DNA from: an uncultured Mollicutes bacterium
GTDB lineage: Bacteria; Bacillota_I; Bacilli_A; RFN20; CAG-826
NCBI GenBank assembly: GCA_900540395.1
Contig: UQFQ01000004.1
Span: forward strand, 46,409-110,408
Reading direction: 5' to 3'
DNA length: 64,000 bases
Part shown: in pieces, positions 10,036-19,536 of the stretch
Numbering within the stretch: the stretch's first letter is position 1
Layout: every line of letters begins with the position of its first letter
Translations under genes and position numbers: made by a program
The notes under the pieces: generated by a model
The model's input: the letters and a program-made list of their open reading frames with translations, nothing else
Database searches by the model: none
Told to the model about the DNA's origin: nothing

Positions 10036-10680
10036 ATGCCAAGAACTTTTTTTGAAAACAAGGAATTGAAATTAAAGAGGATCGACAACATCATCAATGT
10101 ATCATTAAGCCTATTTGCAACCTATGGTTATAAAAAAGTTACCATAGATATGATTACAAAAGAGTGCCGTTATTCTCATGGTCTTTTTTATCACTACTTT
10201 TCTTCAAAATCAGAAGTATTAAGAGAGATAAGAAAAAGAAGTAATGCACTATTTTCAGAGAAATTTTTAGCGATTAGTAAAACATCTAGTTTAGGTTATG
10301 ATTTTTTAAGAAGTTCTCTTTGCACTATTATTGATTTTATTAATAATGGTGGGGAGGAAAACTATTATGTCCATTTACTATTTTCGACAAAACTATCTGA
10401 ATTAAATGATGGCGTTAAGATGGTTCATTTCAATAAAGAGGTATTTAATTTGTTTTCTGAATCAATCAAAATTGTTCGCTCTGAATTTGATGAATTTATC
10501 AAAAAAGAAAACTTCAAAAGATATTTAATTCTATTTCTAACAGTCATTGACGGATTATCTTCTTCTAAAATCAATTATCCTAACTTATATAAAAAGAATA
10601 TTGATGGAAATGTGTTTTTTGATCGACTTGTAGCTTTCTTAAAGGGGAAAACACCACTTCACCAAAACTCAATTAATTAA
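10036..10680 (+). CDS. TetR/AcrR-family transcriptional regulator
   Basis: 214 aa with an N-terminal TetR DNA-binding domain: IINVSLSLFATYGYKKVTID, then an HTH ending in HGLFYHYFSSKSEVLREI (about residues 15-65). The C-terminal ligand domain is not assignable. A GGAGA site sits 8 nt before the ATG. It is the first gene of an operon with two ABC exporter half-transporters (21 bp to the next start). The likely role is a drug- or lipid-responsive repressor of the exporter acting through the inverted repeat at 9983-10000. The effector is unknown. Confidence 0.9.
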   Translation: MPRTFFENKELKLKRIDNIINVSLSLFATYGYKKVTIDMITKECRYSHGLFYHYFSSKSEVLREIRKRSNALFSEKFLAISKTSSLGYDFLRSSLCTIIDFINNGGEENYYVHLLFSTKLSELNDGVKMVHFNKEVFNLFSESIKIVRSEFDEFIKKENFKRYLILFLTVIDGLSSSKINYPNLYKKNIDGNVFFDRLVAFLKGKTPLHQNSIN

Positions 10681-10701
10681 GTTAAGAAGAAAGGAGTTTG
10701 T

Positions 10702-12519
10702 ATGTCAAAAGTTTTACATTTTTTATGGAAAAAGCGGCCCTTTTTACTTTTGATTGCTTGTGCGATTATTGCTCAATGTTATCTTCAACTCATGCTTCCA
10801 GAGTACATGGGTAAAATCACAACACTTATAACCTCTACAAGTCCCGATAAAATCAATCAGATATGGATTAATGGCGGTTATATGATTTTAATTTCGGTTG
10901 GTGTTGTAATTTTAGCTACAATCCAAAACTTTACTGGAGCAATACTATCGGCTTACGTTGGTAGGGAATTGCGCACAGAAATGTTTCATAAAGTAAATCA
11001 TATTTCACTTACCGAATATAACAAATTTGGCACTGCTACTTTAATAACCAGGACAACAAACGATATCGAACAAGTTAAGAACTACGTTTTAATGGCTGTC
11101 AGAATTATTGTTATGTCTCCAACATATATGATAATTGGTTTAATTAAAACACTGACTCAAGACGCAATGCTATCAATTGTTTTAGCAATTTGTATACCTT
11201 TAATTCTTTTATTTATGGCAATCTTATTAAAATTTGCCACACCTTTATTTAAGAGCCTACAAACCAAAATCGATAATTTAACTATTGTTGTTAGAGAAAA
11301 TTTAACAGGCGTAAGAGTAATTAGGGCTTACAATCAACAAGGAGTTGAATATAAAAAATTCGATAAAGCCAATAAAGACATGACACAAACTGTAACTAAG
11401 GTTGGAAAAATCATGTCTTTCACTAACCCTTTAATTTCCATAATTTTCAACCTTTGTTTTATTGGAATTTATGCTTTAGGGTTCTATTTATTAAACGGTT
11501 TAAATGCTGGTGATCCACAAATCGGTAATTTAATTTCTAATGTTGCTGTTGTTGCTCAATATAGTTTACAGATTATGCAATCATTCATGATGCTTGCAAT
11601 GATTTTCGTTATGCTTCCTCAAGCTAGCGCTTGTTCTAAACGTATTGCTGAGGTTTTAGATGTTAAAGATAACGAACAAATTGATAACGTTGATAAAGAA
11701 GAGTATGAAAAGTTCAAAAACAAAACTACTAGAGGTGTTTTAGCTTTTAATAATGTCACTTTTACATATCCAGATAGTGATACTCCATGTATTGAAAATA
11801 TTTCCTTTAAAACTAAACCAGGGAAAATGCTTGCTATTATTGGCTCAACAGGCGCTGGTAAATCAACAGTTATAAATTTAATACCTCGTTTTTATGATGC
11901 CACTAAAGGAAATATTACTTTAGATGGTGTTGATATAACAAAAATTCCAATTAAAGATTTAAGAGACTCAATAGGCTTTGTCCCTCAAAAGGCTGTTTTG
12001 TTTAAAGGAACTATTAAGGATAACATCCGTTTTGGCAAAAAAGACGCCACAGACGAAGAAATAAACGAGGCATTATCTGTTGCTCAAACAGAACACTTTA
12101 TTTCTAAATTGCCAAAAGGTCTCGATTCTTTCGTTTCTCAAGGTGGTAAAAACTTTTCAGGCGGTCAAAAGCAAAGATTATCTATTGCTCGAGCATTAGT
12201 AAAGAAACCAGAAGTATATGTTTTTGACGATTCTTTCTCTGCTTTAGATTTTAAAACAGACGCCAAATTGAGAGCGGCCTTAAAAACTTACGTTGGCGAT
12301 TCAACTATGATTGTTGTCGCGCAAAGAGTTTCTTCAATTCTTGACGCCGATACTATTGTCGTTTTAAACGAAGGCAAAGTTGCAGGTATCGGTAATCATG
12401 AAGATTTACTTAAAAATTGTCCTATTTATCAAGACATTGTTAAATCACAACTTGATCCTGATGAAGTCGAAAAAACTCTTAAAATGTCTCGCGAAGCCGA
12501 GAACGAAGGAGGTAAATAA
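10702..12519 (+). CDS. Heterodimeric ABC exporter subunit with degenerate ATP site
   Basis: A 605-aa half-transporter: six-helix exporter membrane domain (about 15-310) then a nucleotide-binding domain with Walker A GSTGAGKST, signature FSGGQKQRL and Walker B VYVFDDSFSALD. The catalytic Glu after Walker B is Asp (DDS) and the switch His is Gln (VVAQRVSS), the pattern of the non-hydrolysing half in BmrC/LmrC-type heterodimers. It ends 2 bp before the partner gene starts. Strong AAAGGAG site. Likely a multidrug or lipid flippase-type exporter in the cytoplasmic membrane; the substrate cannot be read from sequence. Confidence 0.93.
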   Translation: MSKVLHFLWKKRPFLLLIACAIIAQCYLQLMLPEYMGKITTLITSTSPDKINQIWINGGYMILISVGVVILATIQNFTGAILSAYVGRELRTEMFHKVNHISLTEYNKFGTATLITRTTNDIEQVKNYVLMAVRIIVMSPTYMIIGLIKTLTQDAMLSIVLAICIPLILLFMAILLKFATPLFKSLQTKIDNLTIVVRENLTGVRVIRAYNQQGVEYKKFDKANKDMTQTVTKVGKIMSFTNPLISIIFNLCFIGIYALGFYLLNGLNAGDPQIGNLISNVAVVAQYSLQIMQSFMMLAMIFVMLPQASACSKRIAEVLDVKDNEQIDNVDKEEYEKFKNKTTRGVLAFNNVTFTYPDSDTPCIENISFKTKPGKMLAIIGSTGAGKSTVINLIPRFYDATKGNITLDGVDITKIPIKDLRDSIGFVPQKAVLFKGTIKDNIRFGKKDATDEEINEALSVAQTEHFISKLPKGLDSFVSQGGKNFSGGQKQRLSIARALVKKPEVYVFDDSFSALDFKTDAKLRAALKTYVGDSTMIVVAQRVSSILDADTIVVLNEGKVAGIGNHEDLLKNCPIYQDIVKSQLDPDEVEKTLKMSREAENEGGK

Positions 12520-12521
12520 TT

Positions 12522-14627
12522 ATGCCAGGTCCAGGTAGAGCAAGAAGCATAGATAAACCTCAAAACATGAAGCTTGTTTTTAAGCGCATGTTAAAAGATT
12601 TTAAGAAAGAGTATGTTGTATTAATTTTTGTAATCTTGTTTGCAATAGGCAGTGCCGTGTTAAATATTATCGCTCCTATCTTTCTTGGCGAGTTTTTAAA
12701 CCATGCCTTACCTCAAGATATTGCAACTTCACCATTGTTCAACTTTGTTTTAGTAGATGGGTCAACTGTTGTACAAATTAATTGGGGTTATTTTTTCTAT
12801 AATTTCGGGGTTTTGCTTGGTTTTTATGTAGGAAGTGCATTACTTTCATGGCTTAGTGAATGGCTTTCAGTTGGAGTTGGAGCAAGATATGCCTATGAAT
12901 TTAGAGATAAAATTCTTATTAAATTAGATAAACTTCCATTAAGTTATTTCGACCGTGTTCCATACGGAGATACACTCTCAGTTTGTACTAACGATGTTGA
13001 TAATATATCAAGAAACTTACAATCAATTATCACTCAAACAACAAGCGGCGTTTCCTTATTCTTCGGCTCTTTAATCGCAATGTTTATTTACGACTATCGC
13101 TTAGCTTTTATCGCCTTAGCGGTTTTACCAATTACTCTTATTATTGTTTTGCTTATTTCAAAACATTCACAAAAACAATTTGCATCTTATAGAAAAGAAC
13201 TCGGAGATTTAAACGGAAAAGTAGAAGAAAATTATGCTGGCGTCTCTGTAATTAAGTTGTTTAATAAAGAAGATGATGTCGAGGCCGATTTTGATATTGT
13301 AAACAAAAGAATGGCGAAAGCTGATGGCTTATCACAGTTCTTATCAGGTTTTGTTTTCCCAACAACAATCTTTATTAACAACGTTGCTTATGTTGCCATC
13401 GCTGTTGTTGGAGGTATCATTGGACAAATAGGAACAATGATTTCTTTCTTTACACTTTTAAGTTTATTCACAAGACCTTTCCAACAAATTGGTCAAATTG
13501 CAAATATCATTCAATCTGTATTAGCTAGTGGAGAAAGAATCTACAATCTTCTTGATGAAGTTGAAGAAATTCCAGATAAAGTCACTGCTGAAACCGAAGA
13601 AAACAAAATCCAAGGCGAATTTGATTTTGATCACGTATATTTCCAATATTCTATCGACAAACCTCTTATCGAAGATTTCACACTTCATGTAAATAAAGGC
13701 GATATGGTTGCTATTGTTGGTCCAACAGGTGCAGGAAAAACAACGATGGTTAATCTTATTATGAGATTTTACGAAATAACCAATATAGCTAACATTGATG
13801 ATTTAAAAACTAAATCCTTAAAATTCCGAAATTCAATTAACCAAATTTTAGGATATGAGGAAGTCAAAGACATAGATATTAATTCTTCCTTAGATATTCG
13901 TGAAGCAACTCGTTTAGAAAGAGAAAAACTAGAAGACTTTTACCAATCAGCTATTAAAAACAATAAAAAGATTTTAGGTGATGATGATATCAAAAAACTA
14001 GATTATATTCATTCTTTAATACCTAATATCTTTAATAACGGTAATATTAAATTAGATGGGAAAACCATATTCAACTATACAAGAAATTGCTTAAGAGGCT
14101 CAATAGGTATGGTTCTCCAAGATACTTGGTTATTTAAAGGTACAATTAAAGAAAATCTTCTTTATGGCGATCCTAACGCAACCGATGAAGAGATTGAAAA
14201 AGCTTGTAAAGAAGCACACATTGATCATTTCATTCACACTTTACCAGGTGGTTACAACTTTGTTTTAAACGAAGATGGTAGCAACGTTTCTCAAGGTCAA
14301 AGACAACTCCTCACAATCGCTAGAGCAATTATTTCTAAACCACGAATTATGATTTTAGATGAAGCAACTTCTTCTGTTGATACTCGAACCGAGCAACAAA
14401 TTCAAGACGCTTTAAATAAAATTATAGAAAATAGAACTTCCTTTGTTATTGCTCATAGACTTTCAACAATTAAAAACGCCAAACTTATTATTGTTATGAA
14501 AAAAGGCCATATTGTTGAAACCGGTACCCACTATGAACTCCTCAAAAAAGGCGGTTTCTATGCTGAGCTTTATAACTCACAATTCGCTGGAAATAATCCA
14601 ATGTCAAAAGAAGTTGAAGAAAGCTAA
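12522..14627 (+). CDS. Heterodimeric ABC exporter subunit with catalytic ATP site and an internal insertion
   Basis: Partner of the preceding half-transporter. The Gly/Pro/Arg-rich N-terminus (MPGPGRARSIDKPQN) is typical of the LmrD/BmrD side. The membrane domain (about 20-340) is followed by an NBD with Walker A GPTGAGKTT, signature VSQGQRQL, Walker B IMILDEATSSVD and switch His IAHRLST, all canonical. At 701 aa it is about 85 residues too long. The excess lies between Walker A and the Q-loop (about residues 418-505, nt 13775-14040), replacing the usual 4-5 residue turn after RFYEI with a charged, helical-looking segment. Reading frame is intact throughout. Confidence 0.93.
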   Translation: MPGPGRARSIDKPQNMKLVFKRMLKDFKKEYVVLIFVILFAIGSAVLNIIAPIFLGEFLNHALPQDIATSPLFNFVLVDGSTVVQINWGYFFYNFGVLLGFYVGSALLSWLSEWLSVGVGARYAYEFRDKILIKLDKLPLSYFDRVPYGDTLSVCTNDVDNISRNLQSIITQTTSGVSLFFGSLIAMFIYDYRLAFIALAVLPITLIIVLLISKHSQKQFASYRKELGDLNGKVEENYAGVSVIKLFNKEDDVEADFDIVNKRMAKADGLSQFLSGFVFPTTIFINNVAYVAIAVVGGIIGQIGTMISFFTLLSLFTRPFQQIGQIANIIQSVLASGERIYNLLDEVEEIPDKVTAETEENKIQGEFDFDHVYFQYSIDKPLIEDFTLHVNKGDMVAIVGPTGAGKTTMVNLIMRFYEITNIANIDDLKTKSLKFRNSINQILGYEEVKDIDINSSLDIREATRLEREKLEDFYQSAIKNNKKILGDDDIKKLDYIHSLIPNIFNNGNIKLDGKTIFNYTRNCLRGSIGMVLQDTWLFKGTIKENLLYGDPNATDEEIEKACKEAHIDHFIHTLPGGYNFVLNEDGSNVSQGQRQLLTIARAIISKPRIMILDEATSSVDTRTEQQIQDALNKIIENRTSFVIAHRLSTIKNAKLIIVMKKGHIVETGTHYELLKKGGFYAELYNSQFAGNNPMSKEVEES

Positions 14628-14646
14628 ACTAGAATTTTTTAGAATT

Positions 14647-14678
14647 AAAAGCATAGGTAAAATCCCACCGCTTTTTTT
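14647..14678 (+). terminator. Rho-independent terminator after the ABC exporter operon
   Basis: Stem AAAAGC (with an ATA bulge) GGT pairing with ACC GCTTTT around an 8-nt loop, followed by a run of seven T. It lies just past the second ABC gene. Confidence 0.6.
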
Positions 14679-14680
14679 AA

Positions 14681-14704
14681 TTTCCTTGCAAATCTTAAGT
14701 ATTT
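14681..14704 (+). repeat. Dispersed 24-bp repeat, copy 2
   Basis: 21 of 24 positions match the copy at 9930. It sits between the ABC operon terminator and the convergent sugar kinase stop codon. Confidence 0.5.
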
Positions 14705-16267
14705 TTATTTTTTCTTTGCGTTTTTAACATCTATATCGGTAAGTTCTTTATAGATGTTATGAAGATTTGGATAAACCTTTATATAGACTTTTTCGTATAA
14801 TTCTTTGTATTCTTTTACATCCTTCTTATTAGGAGTAAAAACTTTAACATAACGAATCATATTTTTCTTAATTTCGTCGAGTGAATTATATCTTTTCAAA
14901 GCTAAAAACTGAGCACATGCACAACCCAAGGAAGAATTTTCACAAGTTTCGCTTTTGTAAACAGGAAGGTTAAATAAATCTGCGGTGATTTGACAAATAG
15001 CATCACTTCTAGATCCACCACCAGCAATAGTTAAATATTTAATTTTTTTATGACTTCTTTTTTCAATGCTTTCTAAGCCTTCTTTTAAAGCAAAGCCGAT
15101 ACCTTCAATAATTGCCCTATAAAAATGATATTTTGTATGAACATCGAAAAAACCAATTACAGCACCCTTTGCTAAAGGCCTGCTTAAGCCAGGTCCCCAA
15201 TATGGTTGCAAAATCAATCCATCGCTTCCAGGCGGAATGTCCATTAACTTTTCATTCAAAACTTCTTCAGGAGCCACTTTTTCAATTTGTGCTTCGATTG
15301 ATTCATTTTGACCAAATTGTTGTACAAACCAAGTCAACATCCAATAGCCTCTATAAATTTGTACTTCGCCGCTGTACCATCCTGGAAAAGAAGCAATATA
15401 AGATGGTAAGAATCTTTCTGGTTCAAAATAATTTTTACTAATAACAGCTATTGAAGAACTAGTCCCATAACTAATATGTGCACTATCTGAATCAACTTGT
15501 CCGCTTCCTAAAGCTTCACACGATTTATCGTTACCTGTTGTTATATATTTAAGTCCTTCAGGAAACCCTGTTTCTAATGAGCATTTATTTGTAATTGTAC
15601 CAATTACTTCACCTACCGGAGCAATCTCTGGCATTAGCTTTGGATCGATATTATATAATTCACCTTTTAATGCGCCTTTTTTATACCACTTCCCTTTTTT
15701 AAAATTCAAAGGGTAGTGACCAATCATGTTTGATGCACAATCAGTTAAAACTCCAAGCATTCTATAATTTAAATAAGCGTTTAATGGTACATAGTGTTTA
15801 ATCTTTTTCCGGTTTTCTGGTTCGTTTTCTTGCAGCCAAATAGCCGGTGTTCTTTTACGGTTCAAATTAACTGTCTTTGTCATATTAACAAACCAAAATG
15901 CAATATTTTGCCACCAAGGAAGTTTCTTTTTTAAATCAGCTTGCCTTTGATCTAACCAGATTATTGAAGGTCTAACGATATTTAGTTTTTCATCCAAATA
16001 AACAGCTGTATCTCTAAAACAAGTAGAAGAAATACTAACTACGTTTTTTAATAGTTCCGGATTTTTTTCTGTTAATCTTTTAGCAGCACGACACATATGG
16101 TCGTAATAGTAGTTAGGATCTTGTTCACAATATCCAGGTTTTGGAGAAAAATATGGCGATTTATATCTTTCTTGCTCAAAGGCTAAAAATTTTCCTTTAT
16201 CATCAATTATTGAAACTCTAACACTTTGTGTTCCATAATCAATCGCTATTACATAATTATTTTCCAT
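14705..16267 (-). CDS. FGGY-family carbohydrate kinase
   Basis: Phosphorylates a sugar or polyol with ATP. The first FGGY domain opens with YVIAIDYGTQSVRVSI (phosphate-1 loop) and contains SIIWLDQRQADL. The second carries YGTSSSIAV, the adenosine loop AGGGSRSDAICQITAD near residue 418, and NSSLGCACAQFLAL. The 520-aa length fits xylulokinase/ribulokinase relatives, but the substrate cannot be assigned and no sugar catabolic neighbours are present. The ATG lacks a ribosome binding site; instead a TATAAT ends 7 nt before it, suggesting a leaderless mRNA. Transcribed convergently to the ABC operon. Confidence 0.88.
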   Translation of the reverse strand: MENNYVIAIDYGTQSVRVSIIDDKGKFLAFEQERYKSPYFSPKPGYCEQDPNYYYDHMCRAAKRLTEKNPELLKNVVSISSTCFRDTAVYLDEKLNIVRPSIIWLDQRQADLKKKLPWWQNIAFWFVNMTKTVNLNRKRTPAIWLQENEPENRKKIKHYVPLNAYLNYRMLGVLTDCASNMIGHYPLNFKKGKWYKKGALKGELYNIDPKLMPEIAPVGEVIGTITNKCSLETGFPEGLKYITTGNDKSCEALGSGQVDSDSAHISYGTSSSIAVISKNYFEPERFLPSYIASFPGWYSGEVQIYRGYWMLTWFVQQFGQNESIEAQIEKVAPEEVLNEKLMDIPPGSDGLILQPYWGPGLSRPLAKGAVIGFFDVHTKYHFYRAIIEGIGFALKEGLESIEKRSHKKIKYLTIAGGGSRSDAICQITADLFNLPVYKSETCENSSLGCACAQFLALKRYNSLDEIKKNMIRYVKVFTPNKKDVKEYKELYEKVYIKVYPNLHNIYKELTDIDVKNAKKK

Positions 16268-16280
16268 ACGTATAATTATA
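16268..16280 (-). promoter_or_regulatory. -10 box 7 nt upstream of the sugar kinase ATG
   Basis: TATAAT on the minus strand (16275-16280) followed by TATACGT and ATG, with no Shine-Dalgarno sequence. Transcription would begin at or within a base of the start codon. Confidence 0.55.
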
Positions 16281-16645
16281 AGTTAAAACACCAAGTATAT
16301 AAATTAAATATTTACATTCAAAAAGCAGTTTTTCGGAGGGCTTAATTTATTCAAATATCTTTTTTTGGAATATAATATTTTTCATATTTGTCTCTCAAAA
16401 AAATAAGTTTCCAGTTATTTTTAAAGTTTACTTAAAATTACAAGACAGTATTACTCAAATTTTATTGAGCCTAATAGTTAGAAATTTACTTTATAAAAAA
16501 GTATTAAAATTCACTAAAATGCTGCAAAACTCAACTATTTTTTGTTTTTTATTATTACAATGCGTTTTTAATTAGTATTTCTTTCGTTGCTTAACTGATT
16601 TTTTTAAAACTTTAGTTTTAACTTTTTAATTATCTACATTTAACC
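16281..16645. other. Intergenic region between sugar kinase and ppdK
   Basis: About 365 bp of very AT-rich DNA upstream of two divergent genes. Apart from the dispersed repeat at 16521-16540 and a weak CTCAA/TTGAG inverted repeat near 16455 I see no gene, RNA or strong promoter here. Confidence 0.5.
16521..16540 (+). repeat. Dispersed repeat, copy 3
   Basis: GCTGCAAAACTCAACTATTT, sharing the core TGCAAAACTCAACTATTT with the copy at 9930 and matching 19 of 20 positions of the inverted copy at 19509. Confidence 0.6.
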
Positions 16646-16657
16646 TTGCTTAAATTA

Positions 16658-16689
16658 TGTTATAATCTAGTCAGTTGTTAAAACAACTG
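16658..16689 (+). promoter_or_regulatory. ppdK promoter (extended -10) with palindrome at the transcription start
   Basis: An extended -10 element TGTTATAAT (16658-16666) has no good -35. Seven bases downstream, where transcription should start, lies a perfect inverted repeat CAGTTGTT-AA-AACAACTG (16672-16689). It could be an operator or a stabilising 5' hairpin of the ppdK mRNA. Confidence 0.65.
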
Positions 16690-16712
16690 CCAAAATTTGG
16701 AGGTTTATTTAA

Positions 16713-19400
16713 ATGGCTAAAAAGTATGTTTACCTCTTTAAAGAAGCACACGGCTTAGGCAAAGAGCTTCTCGGAGGAAAAGGTGCAGGCTTAGCAGAGA
16801 TGACCTATATCGGCGTCCCTATTCCACAAGGTTTCACAATTACAACAGAAGCATGCACACTTTATTATGAGAGTGGTAAAGTTTTACCAGAAAGTTTAAT
16901 CAAAGAAATCGATAAAGGCATTCACGCTGTCGAAAAAGAATCTGGAAAATCATTCGGTGGAATTGATCCAACCAAGACACCACTTTTAGTTTCAGTTAGA
17001 TCTGGCGCAAGAGTTTCTATGCCAGGTATGATGGATACCATTTTAAATTTAGGTTTAAATGATACATCTGTTGAAACACTCGCAAAAGTTAGCAACAATG
17101 AAAGATTTGCTTACGATTCATATCGTAGATTCATCCTTATGTTCACCAACATTGCAAAAGGTTGGCCAAGAACTGATATGGATAGAATGCTTGACAAAAT
17201 CAAAGAAGACAACGGCTATAAACTTGATACCGAAGTTACAACCGAACAATTAAAAGAATTAGTTAAAGCATATAAAGCATATTATAAAGAAAAATTCGGT
17301 GAAGAGTTCCCATCAGACCCATATGTTCAATTACATGCTGCAGTTGAAGCAGTTTTCAGATCATGGGATAACCCAAGAGCTAACGTCTATAGACAAATGA
17401 ACTCAATTCCATATGAATGGGGTACTGCTGTTAACGTTCAATCAATGGTTTTCGGTAACTTAAACGCTAACTCTGGTACTGGTGTTGCTTTCTCCAGAGA
17501 CCCATCAAGCGGTGAAAAGAAAGTTTATGCTGAATACTTACCACAAGCTCAAGGTGAAGACGTCGTTGCTGGTATTAGAACTCCTTACCACATCGATTAC
17601 TTAAAAGAGCAAATGCCAGATGTCTACAATCAATTTGAAAAGACAATCAAAGCAATGGAAGCTCACTATAAAGATATGCAAGATATGGAATACACCGTTG
17701 AAGACGGCAAACTCTATTTCTTACAAACAAGAAACGGTAAGAGAACCGCTGCTGCTTCATTAAAGATTGCTCTTGATTTATTAGACGAAGGCGTCATTAC
17801 AGAAGATGAAGCTGTTGTTAGAGTTGAACCAAAATTACTTGATTCATTACTCCACCCAACATTCGATCCAGCAGCTTTAAAAACTGCTACCCCAATCGCT
17901 AAAGGTAACCCAGCATCTCCAGGTGCAGGCGTTGGTCACTTAAGCTTTGATGCAGAAGATGCAAAAGCAAGAAGAGCAAATGGCGAAAGAGTAATTCTTG
18001 TTAGAGCTGAAACATCACCAGAAGATATTGAAGGTATGGTTTCCGCTGAAGCTATTTTAACTATGAGAGGTGGTATGACTTCTCACGCAGCAGTTGTTGC
18101 TCGTGGTATGGGTAAATGCTGTGTCACAGGTTGCTCTGCAGCTATTGTTGATGAAGAAAACAAAACATTAACTATCAACGGTAAAGTTTTCCACGAAAAC
18201 GACACAATTTCTGTTGATGGTTCAACAGGTTCAGTCTACGAAGGTGCTATGGCTCTTATTCCAGCTGATACAAAAGCAGGAAACTTCGGCAGAATTATGA
18301 AACTTGCTGATAAGTATAGAAGACTTTCAATCAGAACTAATGCTGATACTCCAAAAGACGCAAAACAAGCTGCTGAATTTGGTGCTGAAGGTATTGGTCT
18401 TTGTAGAACAGAACATATGTTCTTCTCCGGCGACAGAATCTTCCACATGAGAAGAATGATTCTCGCTGATACAGTTGAAGAAAGAGAACAAGCTTTAAGC
18501 GAACTTCTCCCATATCAAAGAGAAGACTTCTACGGATTATTCATGTCAATGAAGGATCTTGAACATATCAACGTTAACGTTAGATTACTCGATCCACCTC
18601 TACATGAATTCTTACCAACAGAAGAAGATAAGATTAAAGAATTAGCTGATTCTTTAAATAAATCAGTTGAACAAATCAAAGCAAGAATTGAATATCTCCA
18701 TGAATTCAACCCAATGATGGGACACAGAGGATGTAGATTAGACGTCACTTACCCAGAAATCGGAAGAATGCAAGCAAGAGCTATTGTTGAAGCTGCTATC
18801 AAAGCAAGCAAAGATACTGGTAAAGAAATCGAACCAGAAATCATGATTCCTTTAACTCTTGATATTAAAGAATTCAAGTTCGTTAAGAAGATCATTGTTG
18901 AAGAAGTTGAAAAAGTTTTAAAAGAAAACAACATTTCAATGAAATATCACGTTGGTACAATGATTGAAATCCCAAGAGCTGCTTTACTCTCTGGTGAAAT
19001 CGCTTCTGAAGCTGAATTCTATTCATTCGGTACTAACGACTTAACACAAATGACCTTTGGTTTCTCAAGAGACGATGCTTCTAAGTTCTTAGGCGCATAC
19101 TATGAAAACAAGATTCTTGAAGAAGATCCATTCCAACACGTTGATCAAAAAGGTGTCGGTAAATTAATTAAGATGGCAGTTGCTGATGGAAAAGCTACAA
19201 GACCAGATTTACTTTGTGGTGTTTGTGGTGAACACGGCGGCGATCCAGAATCAATTCACTTCTTCAATAAAGTTGGATTAGATTATGTTTCTTGCTCACC
19301 ATTCAGAGTCCCAATTGCTAGACTTGCTGCAGCTCAAGCTGAAATCTTATTAAAGAGAGAAGAAGCAAAAGCCAAAAAAGGAAGCAAAAAATCTAAATAA
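16713..19400 (+). CDS. ppdK: Pyruvate, phosphate dikinase
   Basis: Interconverts pyruvate + ATP + Pi and phosphoenolpyruvate + AMP + PPi; in fermentative bacteria it often runs glycolytically. Visible in order: the ATP-grasp N-terminal domain (KELLGGKGAGLAEM, SVRSGARVSMPGMMDTILN), the swivelling phosphohistidine domain with the catalytic His in GGMTSHAAVVARGMGK near residue 455, and the C-terminal PEP/pyruvate barrel (GLCRTEHMFF, SFGTNDLTQMTFG, CGVCGEHGGDP). The 895 aa include a short Lys-rich tail. A strong GGAGG precedes the ATG. A single-gene transcript ends at the terminator at 19419. Confidence 0.98.
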   Translation: MAKKYVYLFKEAHGLGKELLGGKGAGLAEMTYIGVPIPQGFTITTEACTLYYESGKVLPESLIKEIDKGIHAVEKESGKSFGGIDPTKTPLLVSVRSGARVSMPGMMDTILNLGLNDTSVETLAKVSNNERFAYDSYRRFILMFTNIAKGWPRTDMDRMLDKIKEDNGYKLDTEVTTEQLKELVKAYKAYYKEKFGEEFPSDPYVQLHAAVEAVFRSWDNPRANVYRQMNSIPYEWGTAVNVQSMVFGNLNANSGTGVAFSRDPSSGEKKVYAEYLPQAQGEDVVAGIRTPYHIDYLKEQMPDVYNQFEKTIKAMEAHYKDMQDMEYTVEDGKLYFLQTRNGKRTAAASLKIALDLLDEGVITEDEAVVRVEPKLLDSLLHPTFDPAALKTATPIAKGNPASPGAGVGHLSFDAEDAKARRANGERVILVRAETSPEDIEGMVSAEAILTMRGGMTSHAAVVARGMGKCCVTGCSAAIVDEENKTLTINGKVFHENDTISVDGSTGSVYEGAMALIPADTKAGNFGRIMKLADKYRRLSIRTNADTPKDAKQAAEFGAEGIGLCRTEHMFFSGDRIFHMRRMILADTVEEREQALSELLPYQREDFYGLFMSMKDLEHINVNVRLLDPPLHEFLPTEEDKIKELADSLNKSVEQIKARIEYLHEFNPMMGHRGCRLDVTYPEIGRMQARAIVEAAIKASKDTGKEIEPEIMIPLTLDIKEFKFVKKIIVEEVEKVLKENNISMKYHVGTMIEIPRAALLSGEIASEAEFYSFGTNDLTQMTFGFSRDDASKFLGAYYENKILEEDPFQHVDQKGVGKLIKMAVADGKATRPDLLCGVCGEHGGDPESIHFFNKVGLDYVSCSPFRVPIARLAAAQAEILLKREEAKAKKGSKKSK

Positions 19401-19418
19401 TTTAAAAGCCATTTAATT

Positions 19419-19446
19419 AAAAAGAGGAGCGAAAGTTCCTCTTTTT
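19419..19446 (+). terminator. Rho-independent terminator after ppdK
   Basis: Perfect stem AAAAAGAGGA / TCCTCTTTTT with the 8-nt loop GCGAAAGT. The A-rich 5' and T-rich 3' flanks make it usable from both sides, suiting the convergent gene at 19537. Confidence 0.85.
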
Positions 19447-19508
19447 AAATGCTCAAAATTAAGCAAAATAGATATTATATATGAATTATTTTTTCTTAAA
19501 TTTATTAA

Positions 19509-19528
19509 AAATAATTGAGTTTTGCAGC
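19509..19528 (-). repeat. Dispersed repeat, copy 4 (inverted)
   Basis: On the minus strand GCTGCAAAACTCAATTATTT, 19 of 20 positions identical to the copy at 16521. The two copies flank ppdK in inverted orientation. Confidence 0.6.
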
Positions 19529-19536
19529 TTTTTTCT

